Source: Glaciecola sp049650345 (GTDB taxonomy: Bacteria > Pseudomonadota > Gammaproteobacteria > Enterobacterales > Alteromonadaceae). Taken from it: a stretch of DNA of 64,000 bases. Below the pieces are notes generated by a model. That model was not told the DNA's origin. It did no database searches and was given only the letters and a program-made list of their open reading frames with translations. The first letter of the stretch is position 1; the number at the start of each line of letters is the position of its first letter. Positions 1-9,300 of this stretch are shown here, piece by piece. The DNA lies in the NCBI GenBank assembly GCA_049650345.1, contig JBARZY010000140.1, positions 1 through 64,000 of the forward strand. Direction: 5' to 3'. The position numbers and the translations under genes were made by a program.

Positions 1-684
1 GGTTTAGCCGATGGCCGAAACTATCTGGGAAATTTATCGCTTGAGAAAGAAACCGCCCACAAACTTGACCTTGGTTTTGTGATGAAAGGTAAAAATTGGC
101 GTTTCATGCCTAATATCTTCTACACTAAAATTGATGACTACATATTGGGGCTGCCGTCAAACAACATGCCTGCTAATATGATTGCACAAATGAATGGTAT
201 TGCTAACCCGTTGATATGGCAGAACGATGAAGCGAGGCTTGTTGGGGCTGACTTTTCGTATGCGCATCAATTTACACCTGAATTGAGCCTGACGGCTACA
301 GGGCAATATGTTCGTGGTAAGCAAACCGGTAGCGTAAACCAAGACTTGTACCGAATTGCGCCATTGTCAGGGCATGTAAGTGTAAAATATGCAGCGCATG
401 ACTATGAGTTAAGTGCAACGGCTACGGTGGTTTCTTCACAATCAAACGTAGCTACCTTGCAAAACGAAACCGCTAGTAACGGCTATGCGGTGTTTGATGT
501 ACAAGGTGCATACTTTTTTGATAATGGCTTCACGCTTACTCTGCTAATTGAAAACCTATTAGACAAGCAATACGCACAGCACGTGGCAGGCATTTCACGG
601 GTAACAAGTGATGTATACCCAGCGGGTAACAAACAATTGTCGCCGGGTAGAAACATAGGCGCTTATATTACGTATCAGTTTTAG
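1..684 (+). CDS. TonB-dependent outer-membrane receptor, C-terminal part (5' truncated by window)
   Basis: The reading frame is open from base 1 and ends at 684, so only about 227 C-terminal residues are seen. They look like the last beta-strands of a TonB-dependent receptor barrel: alternating aromatic/hydrophobic strands, a NLLDKQY motif typical of the penultimate strands, and a terminal aromatic (ITYQF) that is the usual barrel-assembly signal. Such proteins import siderophores, vitamins or oligosaccharides with TonB energy; the ligand cannot be read from this part. The plug domain and TonB box lie outside the window. An internal ATG at 79 could be mistaken for the start but the coding pattern is continuous upstream of it. 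Convergent with smpB and sharing its terminator hairpin. Confidence 0.85.
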   Translation, partial: GLADGRNYLGNLSLEKETAHKLDLGFVMKGKNWRFMPNIFYTKIDDYILGLPSNNMPANMIAQMNGIANPLIWQNDEARLVGADFSYAHQFTPELSLTATGQYVRGKQTGSVNQDLYRIAPLSGHVSVKYAAHDYELSATATVVSSQSNVATLQNETASNGYAVFDVQGAYFFDNGFTLTLLIENLLDKQYAQHVAGISRVTSDVYPAGNKQLSPGRNIGAYITYQF

Positions 685-702
685 TCAGGTTAGTAGTATG
701 CC

Positions 703-741
703 AAAAGAGCGTATTAAGCATGTTTCATAATACGTTCTTTT
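703..741. terminator. bidirectional terminator hairpin overlapping the smpB stop codon
   Basis: A 14-bp near-perfect inverted repeat (703-716 with 728-741, one G-T mismatch) encloses an 11-base loop, with an A-run on its left arm and a T-run ending its right arm. It serves the rightward TonB receptor gene, and read leftward also smpB. The hairpin covers the smpB stop codon (714-716) and its last codons, so the terminator is built partly from coding sequence. Confidence 0.75.
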
Positions 742-1181
742 GTTCTGTTCCACTCTTTGTCTTTTAAATCGTTACGTTTATCGTGATCGTGCTTGCCTTT
801 AGCGAGGTAAATTTCTAACTTTACCCAACATGCTTTCCAATACATGGCGGTTACCACAATAGTTAAACCTTTGCGATCTAAGCCGCCCATTAACTCTTCT
901 ATTTCGCGTCTATTCATAAGTAGCTTGCGCGTGCGCGTTGGGTCGCTAATCACATGGCTTGATGCCTGGGTAAGTGGTGTAATTCCAATGTTGGTGACAA
1001 ACGCTTCCCCGTCTTTTACATAAACGTAGGCGTCGGTGATATTGGCTTTACCAGCACGTATACTTTTTACTTCCCAACCTTGTAGCGCTAATCCAGCTTC
1101 AAATTTATTGAGTAAATGATAATCGTGTCGTGCCTTTTTATTTAAGGCGATAGTGTTATTATTGGTTTGCTTCTTTTTCAT
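714..1181 (-). CDS. smpB: SsrA (tmRNA)-binding protein SmpB
   Basis: 155 residues, the normal family length. SmpB binds tmRNA and delivers it to stalled ribosomes for trans-translation. Visible family features are the N-terminal ALNKKARHDY block, the conserved GWEVKSIRAGKAN segment of the OB-fold core, the LLM-RREI helix, and the basic C-terminal tail with KGKHDHDKR, which enters the mRNA channel. It is divergent from ratA-rnfH across a 140-bp A+T-rich spacer, an arrangement widely kept in gammaproteobacteria. The ssrA RNA gene itself is not visible in this window. The 3' end lies inside a bidirectional terminator. Confidence 0.97.
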   Translation of the reverse strand: MKKKQTNNNTIALNKKARHDYHLLNKFEAGLALQGWEVKSIRAGKANITDAYVYVKDGEAFVTNIGITPLTQASSHVISDPTRTRKLLMNRREIEELMGGLDRKGLTIVVTAMYWKACWVKLEIYLAKGKHDHDKRNDLKDKEWNRTKERIMKHA

Positions 1182-1321
1182 AAGTTATAGTATACCCGTG
1201 AATGGGTTGGCTGTGAAAGGTAGTTATTCACAATGTAGACAAAATAATAGGGTCAAAATCCATATTTTCACGTCAAACGTAATATATAATTAAAAATACG
1301 CGGTAATTAAATACACAACTT

Positions 1322-1753
1322 ATGCCTAGCATTAATAAAAACGCGCTCGTACCTTATAGCGCTGAACAAATGTACAATTTAGTCAATGATGTAGCGGCTT
1401 ACCAAACGTTTCTTCCGGGTTGTAAGCAAAGCGCAATTTTAGAGCAAAGCAACACCAGCATGACGGCCAAGATGTTGCTAGCTAAAGCGGGCATAGAACA
1501 AGTATTGGTGACCCAAAATACATTGGTGCCCAATCAACGAATTGATATGCAATTGGCGCAAGGCCCTTTTAAATCGTTAAGTGGTGGCTGGACATTTACG
1601 CCATTATCTGATCAGGCGTGTAAAATTGAGCTATCGCTAAACTTTACTTTTTCAAGCAAGCTAATTGATTTGGCCTTTGGCAAAGTGTTTAACACGCTTA
1701 CCAATAATATGGTAAAGGCGTTTTCTGACAGAGCAAAAACGGTGTACAAATAA
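1322..1753 (+). CDS. ratA: RatA/Coq10-type START-domain protein
   Basis: 143 residues forming a single START/polyketide-cyclase fold. The sequence starts with the family block PSINKNALVPYSAEQMYNLVNDV, here given as its first residues, followed by YQTFLPGC and the PFKSLSGGW strand. Homologues are described either as ubiquinone-binding Coq10-like proteins or, in E. coli, as RatA, reported to interfere with 70S ribosome formation; the sequence does not decide between these roles. The stop codon overlaps the start of rnfH by one base (TAATG), indicating translational coupling. No strong Shine-Dalgarno is visible before the ATG. Confidence 0.93.
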   Translation: MPSINKNALVPYSAEQMYNLVNDVAAYQTFLPGCKQSAILEQSNTSMTAKMLLAKAGIEQVLVTQNTLVPNQRIDMQLAQGPFKSLSGGWTFTPLSDQACKIELSLNFTFSSKLIDLAFGKVFNTLTNNMVKAFSDRAKTVYK

Positions 1754-2079
1754 TGAGTAATACAGTCACTATAGAAATCACCTATGCATTGCCAAACAAG
1801 CAAACCTTGTTGTCTTTAAATGTGCCTCCAAACACAACGGTTGAGCATGCCATCGAACAATCGGGTATTTTGCAACTACATCCTGACATTGACTTAAGTA
1901 ATAACAAAGTGGGCGTGTGGTACAAAGCGTGTAAGCTAGATACTTGTGTAAATGTAGGCGACCGTATCGAAATTTATAGACCCTTGATTGCCGATCCAAA
2001 AGAAGTGCGCAAGCGTCGCGCACAAAAGGCGGTTGAAGAAGGGCGTGCCAATAAAGTCACTGGTGGCCGCGCTACATAA
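1753..2079 (+). CDS. rnfH: RnfH family protein (RatB, ubiquitin-like fold)
   Basis: 108 residues with a beta-grasp/ubiquitin-like pattern: an N-terminal strand (VTIEITYALP), hydrophobic strand-helix core, GVWYKACKLDTCVNVGDRIEIYRPL and a basic tail. RnfH-family genes are sometimes found near rnf electron-transport operons but most often directly after ratA, as here, with the two genes overlapping by one base. The biochemical function is not established. The conserved RIEIYRPL and DPKEVRKRRA segments make the family assignment firm. Confidence 0.92.
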   Translation: MSNTVTIEITYALPNKQTLLSLNVPPNTTVEHAIEQSGILQLHPDIDLSNNKVGVWYKACKLDTCVNVGDRIEIYRPLIADPKEVRKRRAQKAVEEGRANKVTGGRAT

Positions 2080-2092
2080 GTAATACAAACCG

Positions 2093-2905
2093 CTAGTATT
2101 TTTTACGTTTTAAGCCTGTCGTTGCGAGAATTTTAGCGGAAATTTCTTCTACAGAAAACTTAGTGCTGTTTAAAAATGGGATCTTTTCTTTACGGTACAA
2201 GTTTTCTACTTCTCTAAGTTCCAGTCTACATTGAGGCATTGAAGCATAGCGGCTGTTTGCTCTGCGTTCAGACCTTATTGCATGTAAACGATCGGGACTT
2301 ATGGTTAAGCCAAACAGCTTTTCTTTAAACCTGCGTAATATTGGTGGCAGTTTTAAAATATCGCCCATATCTTCTTCTGTAAACGGATAATTTGCTGCTT
2401 TAATACCGTACTGCAGGGCTAAGTATAAGCTTACAGGTGTTTTACCAGAACGCGATACACCTACCAGTATTATGTCGGCTTCTTGGTAGTCTTTTAAATT
2501 AGAGCCATCGTCATTTGCTAGGGCATAATTGACCGCCTCAATACGAATGTCGTAGGTTTTTTCGTGCATGGAGTGGGTGCGGTGTTTTTCTGGTTTTGAT
2601 GGCACGCCAATGACTTTTTCTAGGGGCGTTACAAATTGATCGAGGAAATTATAGTTGATGCCCACCGATTGACTAATAATGCGACCAATGTCTACATTTA
2701 CCATTGTGTAAAAAACAAGCGGCCGTTCTCCGGTTTGTTCAAATGCTCGTCTAATTTGATCCACAACCGATTTTGCATGTTGTTCTGTTTCAACAAATGG
2801 CACGGTGATGTGTTCAAACTCTATTGGAAATAGCGACAAAAGAGCATGGCCAAAAACCTCTGAAGTGATAGCCGTACCGTCTGATATATAAAATGCTGCG
2901 CGCAC
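2093..2905 (-). CDS. ppsR: PEP synthase regulatory kinase/pyrophosphorylase PpsR
   Basis: 270 residues, DUF299 family. PpsR inactivates PEP synthase by ADP-dependent phosphorylation of a threonine next to its catalytic histidine and reactivates it by phosphate-dependent dephosphorylation. A P-loop-like motif (GVSRSGKT, residues 149-156) and the family signature VSRSGKTPVS are present. The start is a GTG at 2905 preceded by AAGGAG at a spacing of five bases. The gene is divergent from its target ppsA, the classical arrangement, with 213 bp between the two start codons. The 3' end comes within 14 bp of rnfH, so these two genes are convergent with almost no spacer. Confidence 0.95.
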   Translation of the reverse strand: MRAAFYISDGTAITSEVFGHALLSLFPIEFEHITVPFVETEQHAKSVVDQIRRAFEQTGERPLVFYTMVNVDIGRIISQSVGINYNFLDQFVTPLEKVIGVPSKPEKHRTHSMHEKTYDIRIEAVNYALANDDGSNLKDYQEADIILVGVSRSGKTPVSLYLALQYGIKAANYPFTEEDMGDILKLPPILRRFKEKLFGLTISPDRLHAIRSERRANSRYASMPQCRLELREVENLYRKEKIPFLNSTKFSVEEISAKILATTGLKRKKY

Positions 2906-3118
2906 AACATCTCCTTAACAATGTTGTAATTTTATTACGAAAAAAAATAAATTTTACTTTCAATCGAAAGCCAATTTACAATTCCTGAGTGCTAAACGTA
3001 GCACACAATTTGTTTATTTGTAGTAGTAAATGAAAACCTACACCGATTAGCCAATTGTTGGTTAATAAGTATTAATTTATAAGCTTTTTAAACAGAAGTT
3101 TTGCTGGAGGCCCCAACA
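2906..3118. promoter_or_regulatory. divergent ppsR/ppsA control region with two 14-bp palindromes
   Basis: This A+T-rich spacer must hold both promoters. It contains two 14-base imperfect palindromes, one at 2957-2970 (arms CTTTC/GAAAG) and one at 2990-3003 (arms TGCTA/TAGCA around AACG). Their centres are 33 bp apart, about three helical turns, so both would face the same side of the DNA. Some resemblance to Cra/FruR-type operators is visible but not close enough to name the regulator. Confidence 0.4.
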
Positions 3119-5494
3119 GTGCAAGAATATGTTCTTTGGTATCAAGAATTAGGAATGGATGACGTTAATCGAGTAGGCGGCAAAAACGCCTCACTTGGCG
3201 AGATGATATCAAACCTATCAAATGCCGGTGTACAAGTGCCCGGTGGTTTTGCAACCACGGCCTATGCATTTAACGAATTTTTAGACAAAAGTGGTGTGGA
3301 AGCAAAAATATACGACTTGCTTGACGCATTAGACGTAGACGATGTGAATGCCTTGGCAGAAGCAGGCAGCCAGATTAGGCAGTGGATTTTAGAGACGCCA
3401 TTTCAAAGCGAGCTAGAAGATGAAATTCGCACGGCGTTCGAAAAACTATGCGAAGGTTCTGGTGATGAAGCTTCATTTGCGGTGCGCTCTTCGGCTACTG
3501 CAGAAGATATGCCGGATGCATCATTTGCTGGACAGCAAGAAACATTTTTAAACGTGAAAGGCTATGAGTCAGTACTAGTTGCAATCAAACACGTGTTTGC
3601 GTCGTTGTTCAACGACCGTGCTATTTCTTATCGTGTCCACCAAGGCTATGACCACAAAGGTGTTGCGTTATCGGCTGGTATCCAACGTATGGTGCGAAGT
3701 GACCTTTCAGCGTCGGGCGTAATGTTCACCATCGATACCGAATCGGGCTTTGAAGACGTGGTGTTTATTACCAGTTCATACGGCTTAGGTGAAATGGTAG
3801 TGCAAGGTGCGGTTAACCCCGACGAATTCTATGTACACAAGCCAACCTTAACCAATAATAAGCCTGCTGTATTGCGTCGAAACATTGGTAGCAAGTTGAC
3901 CAAAATGATTTACTCAAGCGACCTCGAGCACGGTAAACAAGTTGAAATTGTTGATATTGATCGCAGCGACAGCATGCAATTTTCAATCAACGATGACGAA
4001 GTCATGGAATTAGCTAAGCAAGCCATGATCATTGAAAAACATTACAAGCGTCCCATGGACATTGAGTGGGCAAAAGATGGTGTAGACGGCAAGTTATACA
4101 TTGTACAAGCACGCCCTGAAACCGTTCGTAGCCGCGAAGATATGCAAGTAATTGAACGTTATCAATTAAACGGCAAAGCAAGTCTTGTATGCGAAGGTCG
4201 TGCAATAGGTCACAAAATTGGCGCCGGTAAAGCCAAGGTACTTGAATCAATTGCTGAGATGGACAAAATTGAGCAAGGCGATGTGTTAGTGACCGACATG
4301 ACCGACCCAGACTGGGAGCCGATCATGAAAAAGGCGTCTGCTATAGTGACTAATCGTGGTGGTCGCACATGCCACGCTGCAATTATTGCGCGTGAAATGG
4401 GCATACCGGCGGTAGTAGGTTGCGGTAATGCTACTGACTTAATCAAAACTAACGATGAAGTAACGGTGTCATGTGCTGAAGGTGATACGGGTTACATATA
4501 CGGTCAAAAGCTTGATTTTGAAGTCAACACTTCACGTATTGATTCAATGCCTGAATTACCGTTAAAAATAATGATGAATGTGGGCAATCCAGACCGAGCG
4601 TTTGATTTTGCGCGTTTGCCGCACGAAGGTGTGGGCTTAGCTCGTTTAGAATTCATTATAAATCGTATGATTGGGGTTCACCCTAAGGCACTTTTGAACT
4701 TTGATGAGCAACCTTCAGATGTTAAAGAAGAAATTACCGACATGATTGCAGGCTATGCTTCACCTGTCGAATTCTACATTGAGAAATTAGTTGAAGGCAT
4801 CGCGTCTATTGGTGCGGCGTTTTCACCTAAGAAAGTGATTGTGCGTATGTCTGATTTTAAATCAAACGAGTACTTTAACTTAGTTGGTGGCTATCAATAT
4901 GAGCCTGATGAAGAAAATCCAATGCTGGGTTTCCGCGGTGCAAGTCGTTATATTTCTGAGAGCTTCAGAGACTGTTTTGCGCTTGAATGCGAGGCGATTA
5001 AGCGTGTTCGTAATAAGATGGGTCTTACCAACGTTGAAATAATGATCCCATTTGTTCGTACCTTAGAAGAGGGTGAGCAAGTAATTGAACTGTTAGCAGA
5101 GCAAGGGCTGGTTAAGGGCGAAAACGGTTTACGCGTTATTATGATGTGTGAATTACCCTCAAATGCATTGTTGGCCGACAAGTTCTTAGACATCTTCGAC
5201 GGCTTCTCTATTGGTTCAAATGATTTAACTCAGCTTACCTTGGGCCTAGATCGTGACTCAGGTCTTATTGCACACTTGTTTGATGAGCGCAATGAAGCGG
5301 TTAAAGCATTGTTAGCCATGGCAATTAAAGCGGCCAAGGCGCGTGGTAAGTACGTGGGAATATGTGGTCAAGGACCTTCAGATCACGAAGACTTCGCTGC
5401 TTGGCTTGTAGAGCAGGGTATTGATAGTGTATCTCTTAACCCAGATACCGTTGTAGAAACATGGCTGTACTTGGCTGAAAAACACAACAAATAA
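3119..5494 (+). CDS. ppsA: phosphoenolpyruvate synthase (pyruvate, water dikinase)
   Basis: Converts pyruvate and ATP to PEP, AMP and phosphate, the entry step of gluconeogenesis. Domains in order: N-terminal ATP-binding domain (VGGKNASLGEM near residue 24; FAVRSSATAEDMP), central swivelling domain with catalytic His419 in GGRTCHAA, and C-terminal PEP/pyruvate barrel ending with GICGQGPSDHEDF. Thr417, two residues before the histidine, is the expected PpsR target. I place the start at a GTG at 3119, 8 bases after GGAGG (3106-3110). A TTG at 3101 would also be in frame but would put that ribosome site inside the gene. Length is then 791 residues, close to E. coli PpsA. Followed by a strong terminator. 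Confidence 0.96.
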   Translation: MQEYVLWYQELGMDDVNRVGGKNASLGEMISNLSNAGVQVPGGFATTAYAFNEFLDKSGVEAKIYDLLDALDVDDVNALAEAGSQIRQWILETPFQSELEDEIRTAFEKLCEGSGDEASFAVRSSATAEDMPDASFAGQQETFLNVKGYESVLVAIKHVFASLFNDRAISYRVHQGYDHKGVALSAGIQRMVRSDLSASGVMFTIDTESGFEDVVFITSSYGLGEMVVQGAVNPDEFYVHKPTLTNNKPAVLRRNIGSKLTKMIYSSDLEHGKQVEIVDIDRSDSMQFSINDDEVMELAKQAMIIEKHYKRPMDIEWAKDGVDGKLYIVQARPETVRSREDMQVIERYQLNGKASLVCEGRAIGHKIGAGKAKVLESIAEMDKIEQGDVLVTDMTDPDWEPIMKKASAIVTNRGGRTCHAAIIAREMGIPAVVGCGNATDLIKTNDEVTVSCAEGDTGYIYGQKLDFEVNTSRIDSMPELPLKIMMNVGNPDRAFDFARLPHEGVGLARLEFIINRMIGVHPKALLNFDEQPSDVKEEITDMIAGYASPVEFYIEKLVEGIASIGAAFSPKKVIVRMSDFKSNEYFNLVGGYQYEPDEENPMLGFRGASRYISESFRDCFALECEAIKRVRNKMGLTNVEIMIPFVRTLEEGEQVIELLAEQGLVKGENGLRVIMMCELPSNALLADKFLDIFDGFSIGSNDLTQLTLGLDRDSGLIAHLFDERNEAVKALLAMAIKAAKARGKYVGICGQGPSDHEDFAAWLVEQGIDSVSLNPDTVVETWLYLAEKHNK

Positions 5495-5539
5495 ATCAGA
5501 TGGGTTGTGTTGCTGCACGTTGTGTAAGCAATAACTAAT

Positions 5540-5574
5540 AAAAGCCATTCAACGTATAGTTGAGTGGCTTTTTT
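5540..5574 (+). terminator. rho-independent terminator after ppsA
   Basis: A 14-bp stem with one wobble pair (5540-5553 with 5559-5572) and a five-base loop is followed by a T-run. The A-run on the left arm makes it potentially active also for the leftward small membrane-protein gene whose stop lies at 5576. Confidence 0.85.
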
Positions 5575-5575
5575 A

Positions 5576-5791
5576 TTATTTGTATTTACGGCTCAACAAA
5601 ATACCGTCAAGCTTTCGCGCACCGGTACTCATGCTTTTTTGGATAAAGCGCAGCCATTTTTTGGCAGGGGCGTAATCTACGCTTAGCATAACCAGTCCGC
5701 AAAGAACCAGTAATGATGATCCAGGCAGGATGGTAAATATAACACCAATAATACACAGTAGCGTACCTAGCGTAATGCGAATATATTTCAT
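5576..5791 (-). CDS. small two-helix membrane protein (PGPGW-type family)
   Basis: 71 residues from an ATG at 5791, which is preceded by AGAGG at a good spacing; a longer reading from 5821 lacks such a site. Two hydrophobic segments (about residues 4-20 and 23-38) are joined by ILPGSS, matching the PGPGW/YbaN-like putative transmembrane families in which a P-G turn lies between two helices. The C-terminal half is basic and amphipathic (KKWLRFIQKSM, SRKYK). Function is unknown. It is leftward, downstream of another tiny gene (5899-6066), and convergent with ppsA. Confidence 0.65.
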   Translation of the reverse strand: MKYIRITLGTLLCIIGVIFTILPGSSLLVLCGLVMLSVDYAPAKKWLRFIQKSMSTGARKLDGILLSRKYK

Positions 5792-5898
5792 GACAACCTC
5801 TATAAGTGTTTGCTTGAACATTACAAGCTGTGGCGATAATAACCGATAAAACGAATTGAGGTTGTAAGCGCTTGTAACAAAATGTGTAACGTAAGAGG

Positions 5899-6066
5899 CT
5901 AAGACTCTTGCTGCGGAGAGTTGGTTTCTTCAGCGAGTTTTTCTAGCTTCTTTCGCTTCATTACTTTGCATTGCATGGTTTTTTCAAAGTTTTTGCGTCC
6001 GATATAAGCTACCGGTGCATATGGGTGTTGCGGCTTCAATAATTTCTTGAAAAATGATAATAGCAT
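5899..6066 (-). CDS. 55-residue basic hypothetical protein
   Basis: A short reading frame starts with ATG at 6066 behind GAGGAG five bases upstream, and ends with TAG at 5899. The product begins MLLSFFKKLLKPQ, a possible amphipathic helix, continues with PYAPVAYIGRKNFEK and ends in a charged segment (KRKKLEKLAEE) and a polar tail. I do not recognise the family. The good Shine-Dalgarno, the lack of other genes on either strand here, and natural-looking composition support it being real. It probably forms a unit with the small membrane protein downstream (107 bp away). Confidence 0.55.
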   Translation of the reverse strand: MLLSFFKKLLKPQHPYAPVAYIGRKNFEKTMQCKVMKRKKLEKLAEETNSPQQES

Positions 6067-6355
6067 TGAATCTCCTCGTTACTTCGTGTCAAAAGTATAC
6101 CACAGTCTAATATGTTTTGCAGTTTGTACATTTTCTATGCAAGTTTTGTGCGAACTTGTTGAGAATTATTGTGCGTAACACCGTACTTACTGGTGTAAAC
6201 ATATATTTGCCATGTCTTATGTAAAATTGATTGCAAATTCGCTAGAGTCGCCTCGGGACTATCGGTATACTCATTGTCCTTATTTTGCGCATTACATGTT
6301 TGTGAGCAAACAAACTTCTTCGTTATTACTGCTAGCTGCACAGGGAGCCAAATTG

Positions 6356-9300
6356 TTGAACGCACTACCACATATCGCACCGTCTGAAACCGTCTCAAGT
6401 GACACGCAGCAGTACCTGCAGCAGCTATCACAATCTTCATTCAGTGGGGACGTAGAATTCAGTTATGGGAGTCGTATGGCAGTGGCCACCGACAACTCTG
6501 TTTATCAACAAATCCCGCAAGCAGTGGTTTTTCCTAAAAACGTCGACGACTTACAATCCATAGCCAAGGCTGCAAGCGATAACGAAGCAATAACGTTTAG
6601 CGCCAGAGGCGGCGGCACAGGAACAAACGGGCAATCGTTAACCCCCGGCATTGTTGTTGACACCTCGCGATACATGAATCAAATTTTAGAACTGAATGTA
6701 AAAGAGCAGTGGGTAATAGTAGAATCGGGCGTAGTGAAAGATGCGTTAAACGATTATCTCGCTCCACATGGATACTTTTTTTCTCCTGACTTATCCACCA
6801 GTAATCGCGCCACGGTGGGTGGCATGATCAGCACCGACGCATCGGGTCAAGGCTCTTTGGTATATGGCAAAACCAGTGACCATTTACTGGCGCTTGATGC
6901 AGTGCTAGCGAACGGTGAATATTTACAAACCTCTCCCTTGTCACTTGAAGACGCTGAAAAAATCGCCGCGTCTGACAGCTGGCAAGCGAAGCTGTACCGC
7001 CAAGTGATTGCTACAAGCGTACATAAAAGAGACGAAATACTGGCTAAATTTCCGCGTTTAAATCGGTTTTTAACAGGTTACGATTTAGAGCACGCGTATG
7101 ACGAAAACACCAAAGAAATTAATTTAGGGCGCCTTATTGCCGGTGCTGAGGGTTCATTGGGTTTTATTGCTAAAGCGAAACTCAATATTACTCGCATCCC
7201 CAGTTTCACTACGTTGGTGAATGTAAAATACGATAACTTTGAATCGGCCCTACGCCATGCGCCGAGTATGATAGAAGCGAAAGCAACATCGGTTGAAACC
7301 ATCGATAGTAAAGTATTGAATCTTGCCCGTGCAGATATCTCTTGGCATAACGTGGCGTCACTTATTAGTGATGTGCCTAATCAAACCATGAACGGTTTGA
7401 ACATGGTTGAGTACAACAGCGAAAATGAACAAGAAATTGCTGATAAACTAGCACAGCTAACTCAGCGGCTAGATGCCGAAATACAAAATGGTAACCAAAA
7501 CGGAGTAATTGGCTATCAATTGACTTCAAGCCGAGCCGACATAAAAGCGCTGTATGGCATGCGTAAAAAGGCTGTTGGCTTGTTAGGTAAAACAAAAGGG
7601 GCTAAAAAGCCCATTGCGTTTGCAGAAGATACTGCTGTTCCTCCTGAAAATTTAGCTGACTTCATTATGGAATTTAGGGCCTTACTTGATAGCCATAAAT
7701 TGAACTATGGTATGTTTGGCCACGTAGATGCCGGCGTATTGCACGTAAGGCCCGCACTTGATTTGTGCGACCCAGAACAAGAAAAGTTAATGAATACGAT
7801 TTCAGATCAAGTAGTTGCTCTGGTCGCCAAATATGGCGGCTTAATGTGGGGTGAGCATGGTAAAGGCTATCGAAGCGAATATGCACCTGCGTTTTTTGGC
7901 GAGAGCTTATATACCGAGTTGCGTAAAATAAAGGCAGTATTTGATCCACTCAACAAAATGAACCCGGGTAAAATTTGTACACCATACGAATCGAACCATA
8001 CTTTGGTAAGGGTCGCAGATACGAAGCGTGCCACGTTTGATAGACAAATACCCATTGCGTTTAAAACAGAATTTGAACCCGCTATGAGCTGTAACGGAAA
8101 CGGTTTATGCTTTAACTACGATACACTCTCGCCAATGTGTCCATCTAGCAAAATAACCCGAGATAGGCGTCATAGCCCCAAAGGACGTGCGGGTTTAATT
8201 AGAGAATGGTTGCTTCAATTATCTAAACAAAGTAGCGACATAAACACACAGAATATTGCTCCCTCAAGCTTTCAATCTAGCATTTTTACAAAAGTGAAAA
8301 ATGCGTTATCAGGTAACAAACATACAGACTTCAGTCACGAAGTGTTTGAGTCAATGGATGAATGTTTAGCGTGTAAGTCATGCTCAAGCCAATGCCCGGT
8401 AGGTGTTGATGTTCCTGATTTTAGAGCTAAGTTCTTAGCGATTTACTACACGCGGTATTTACGGCCCTTAAAGGATCATTTTGTGGCTAATGTTGAAACC
8501 TTAGCCCCTCTTATGGCTAAAGCTCCGCGGGTATTTAATGCTATGGTGCAAAATACCATTAGTGCGTGGAGCTTGAGAACGCTCATCGGCTATGTAGATA
8601 CGCCAAGTTTATCTGTACCTGCTTTATCAAAACGAGACTCTGTAGCAGCAAGTGTGATTAATTCTCAAGCGCAACTCACAGCGCTGCAAAAAGTTACCAA
8701 CAAAGGCGATTATGTGCTTATTGTACAAGACCCTTTTACGTCGTTTTATGATGCTGATGTAGTTGAAAAATTAGTCGTATTTGCTACGAAAATTGGCAAA
8801 AAGCCGCTTATATTACCGTTTTATCCAAATGGCAAACCGCAGCATGTGAAAGGATTTTTGAGTAAATTTGAACGCACTGCCAAAAATACTGCAGAATTTT
8901 TATCGTCAATAGCGAAGCTTGATATACCGATGGTAGGCGTGGATGCCTCACTAGTGCTTTGCTATAGAGATGAATACAAAAAAATCTTGCACGAAAGTGA
9001 TACTAAGTTTAGCGTGTTAACACTAACAGAATGGTTGGCAAGTAGTGTTGATTTAACAAGGGTTAAAGCCAATGCCATCGATACCGAATACAAATTACTA
9101 GCGCACTGCTCTGAAAAAACTGCTTTGCCTGAAACGGAAGGGGCGTGGCAAAGTGTGTTTGAGCAATGTGGATTGCGTTTACACGTTACGCCGGTAGGCT
9201 GTTGCGGTATGGCCGGTACATATGGTCATGAGTCGGAACACTTAGCTAATTCAACAGGTATTTACAATTTGAGTTGGCAAAAAGCAACACAAACTGAAGC

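Noticed and set aside
6135..6440. Leftward 101-codon frame opposite the YdiJ-like gene start
   Set aside because: No ribosome site, unnatural composition, and it overlaps conserved coding sequence on the other strand.
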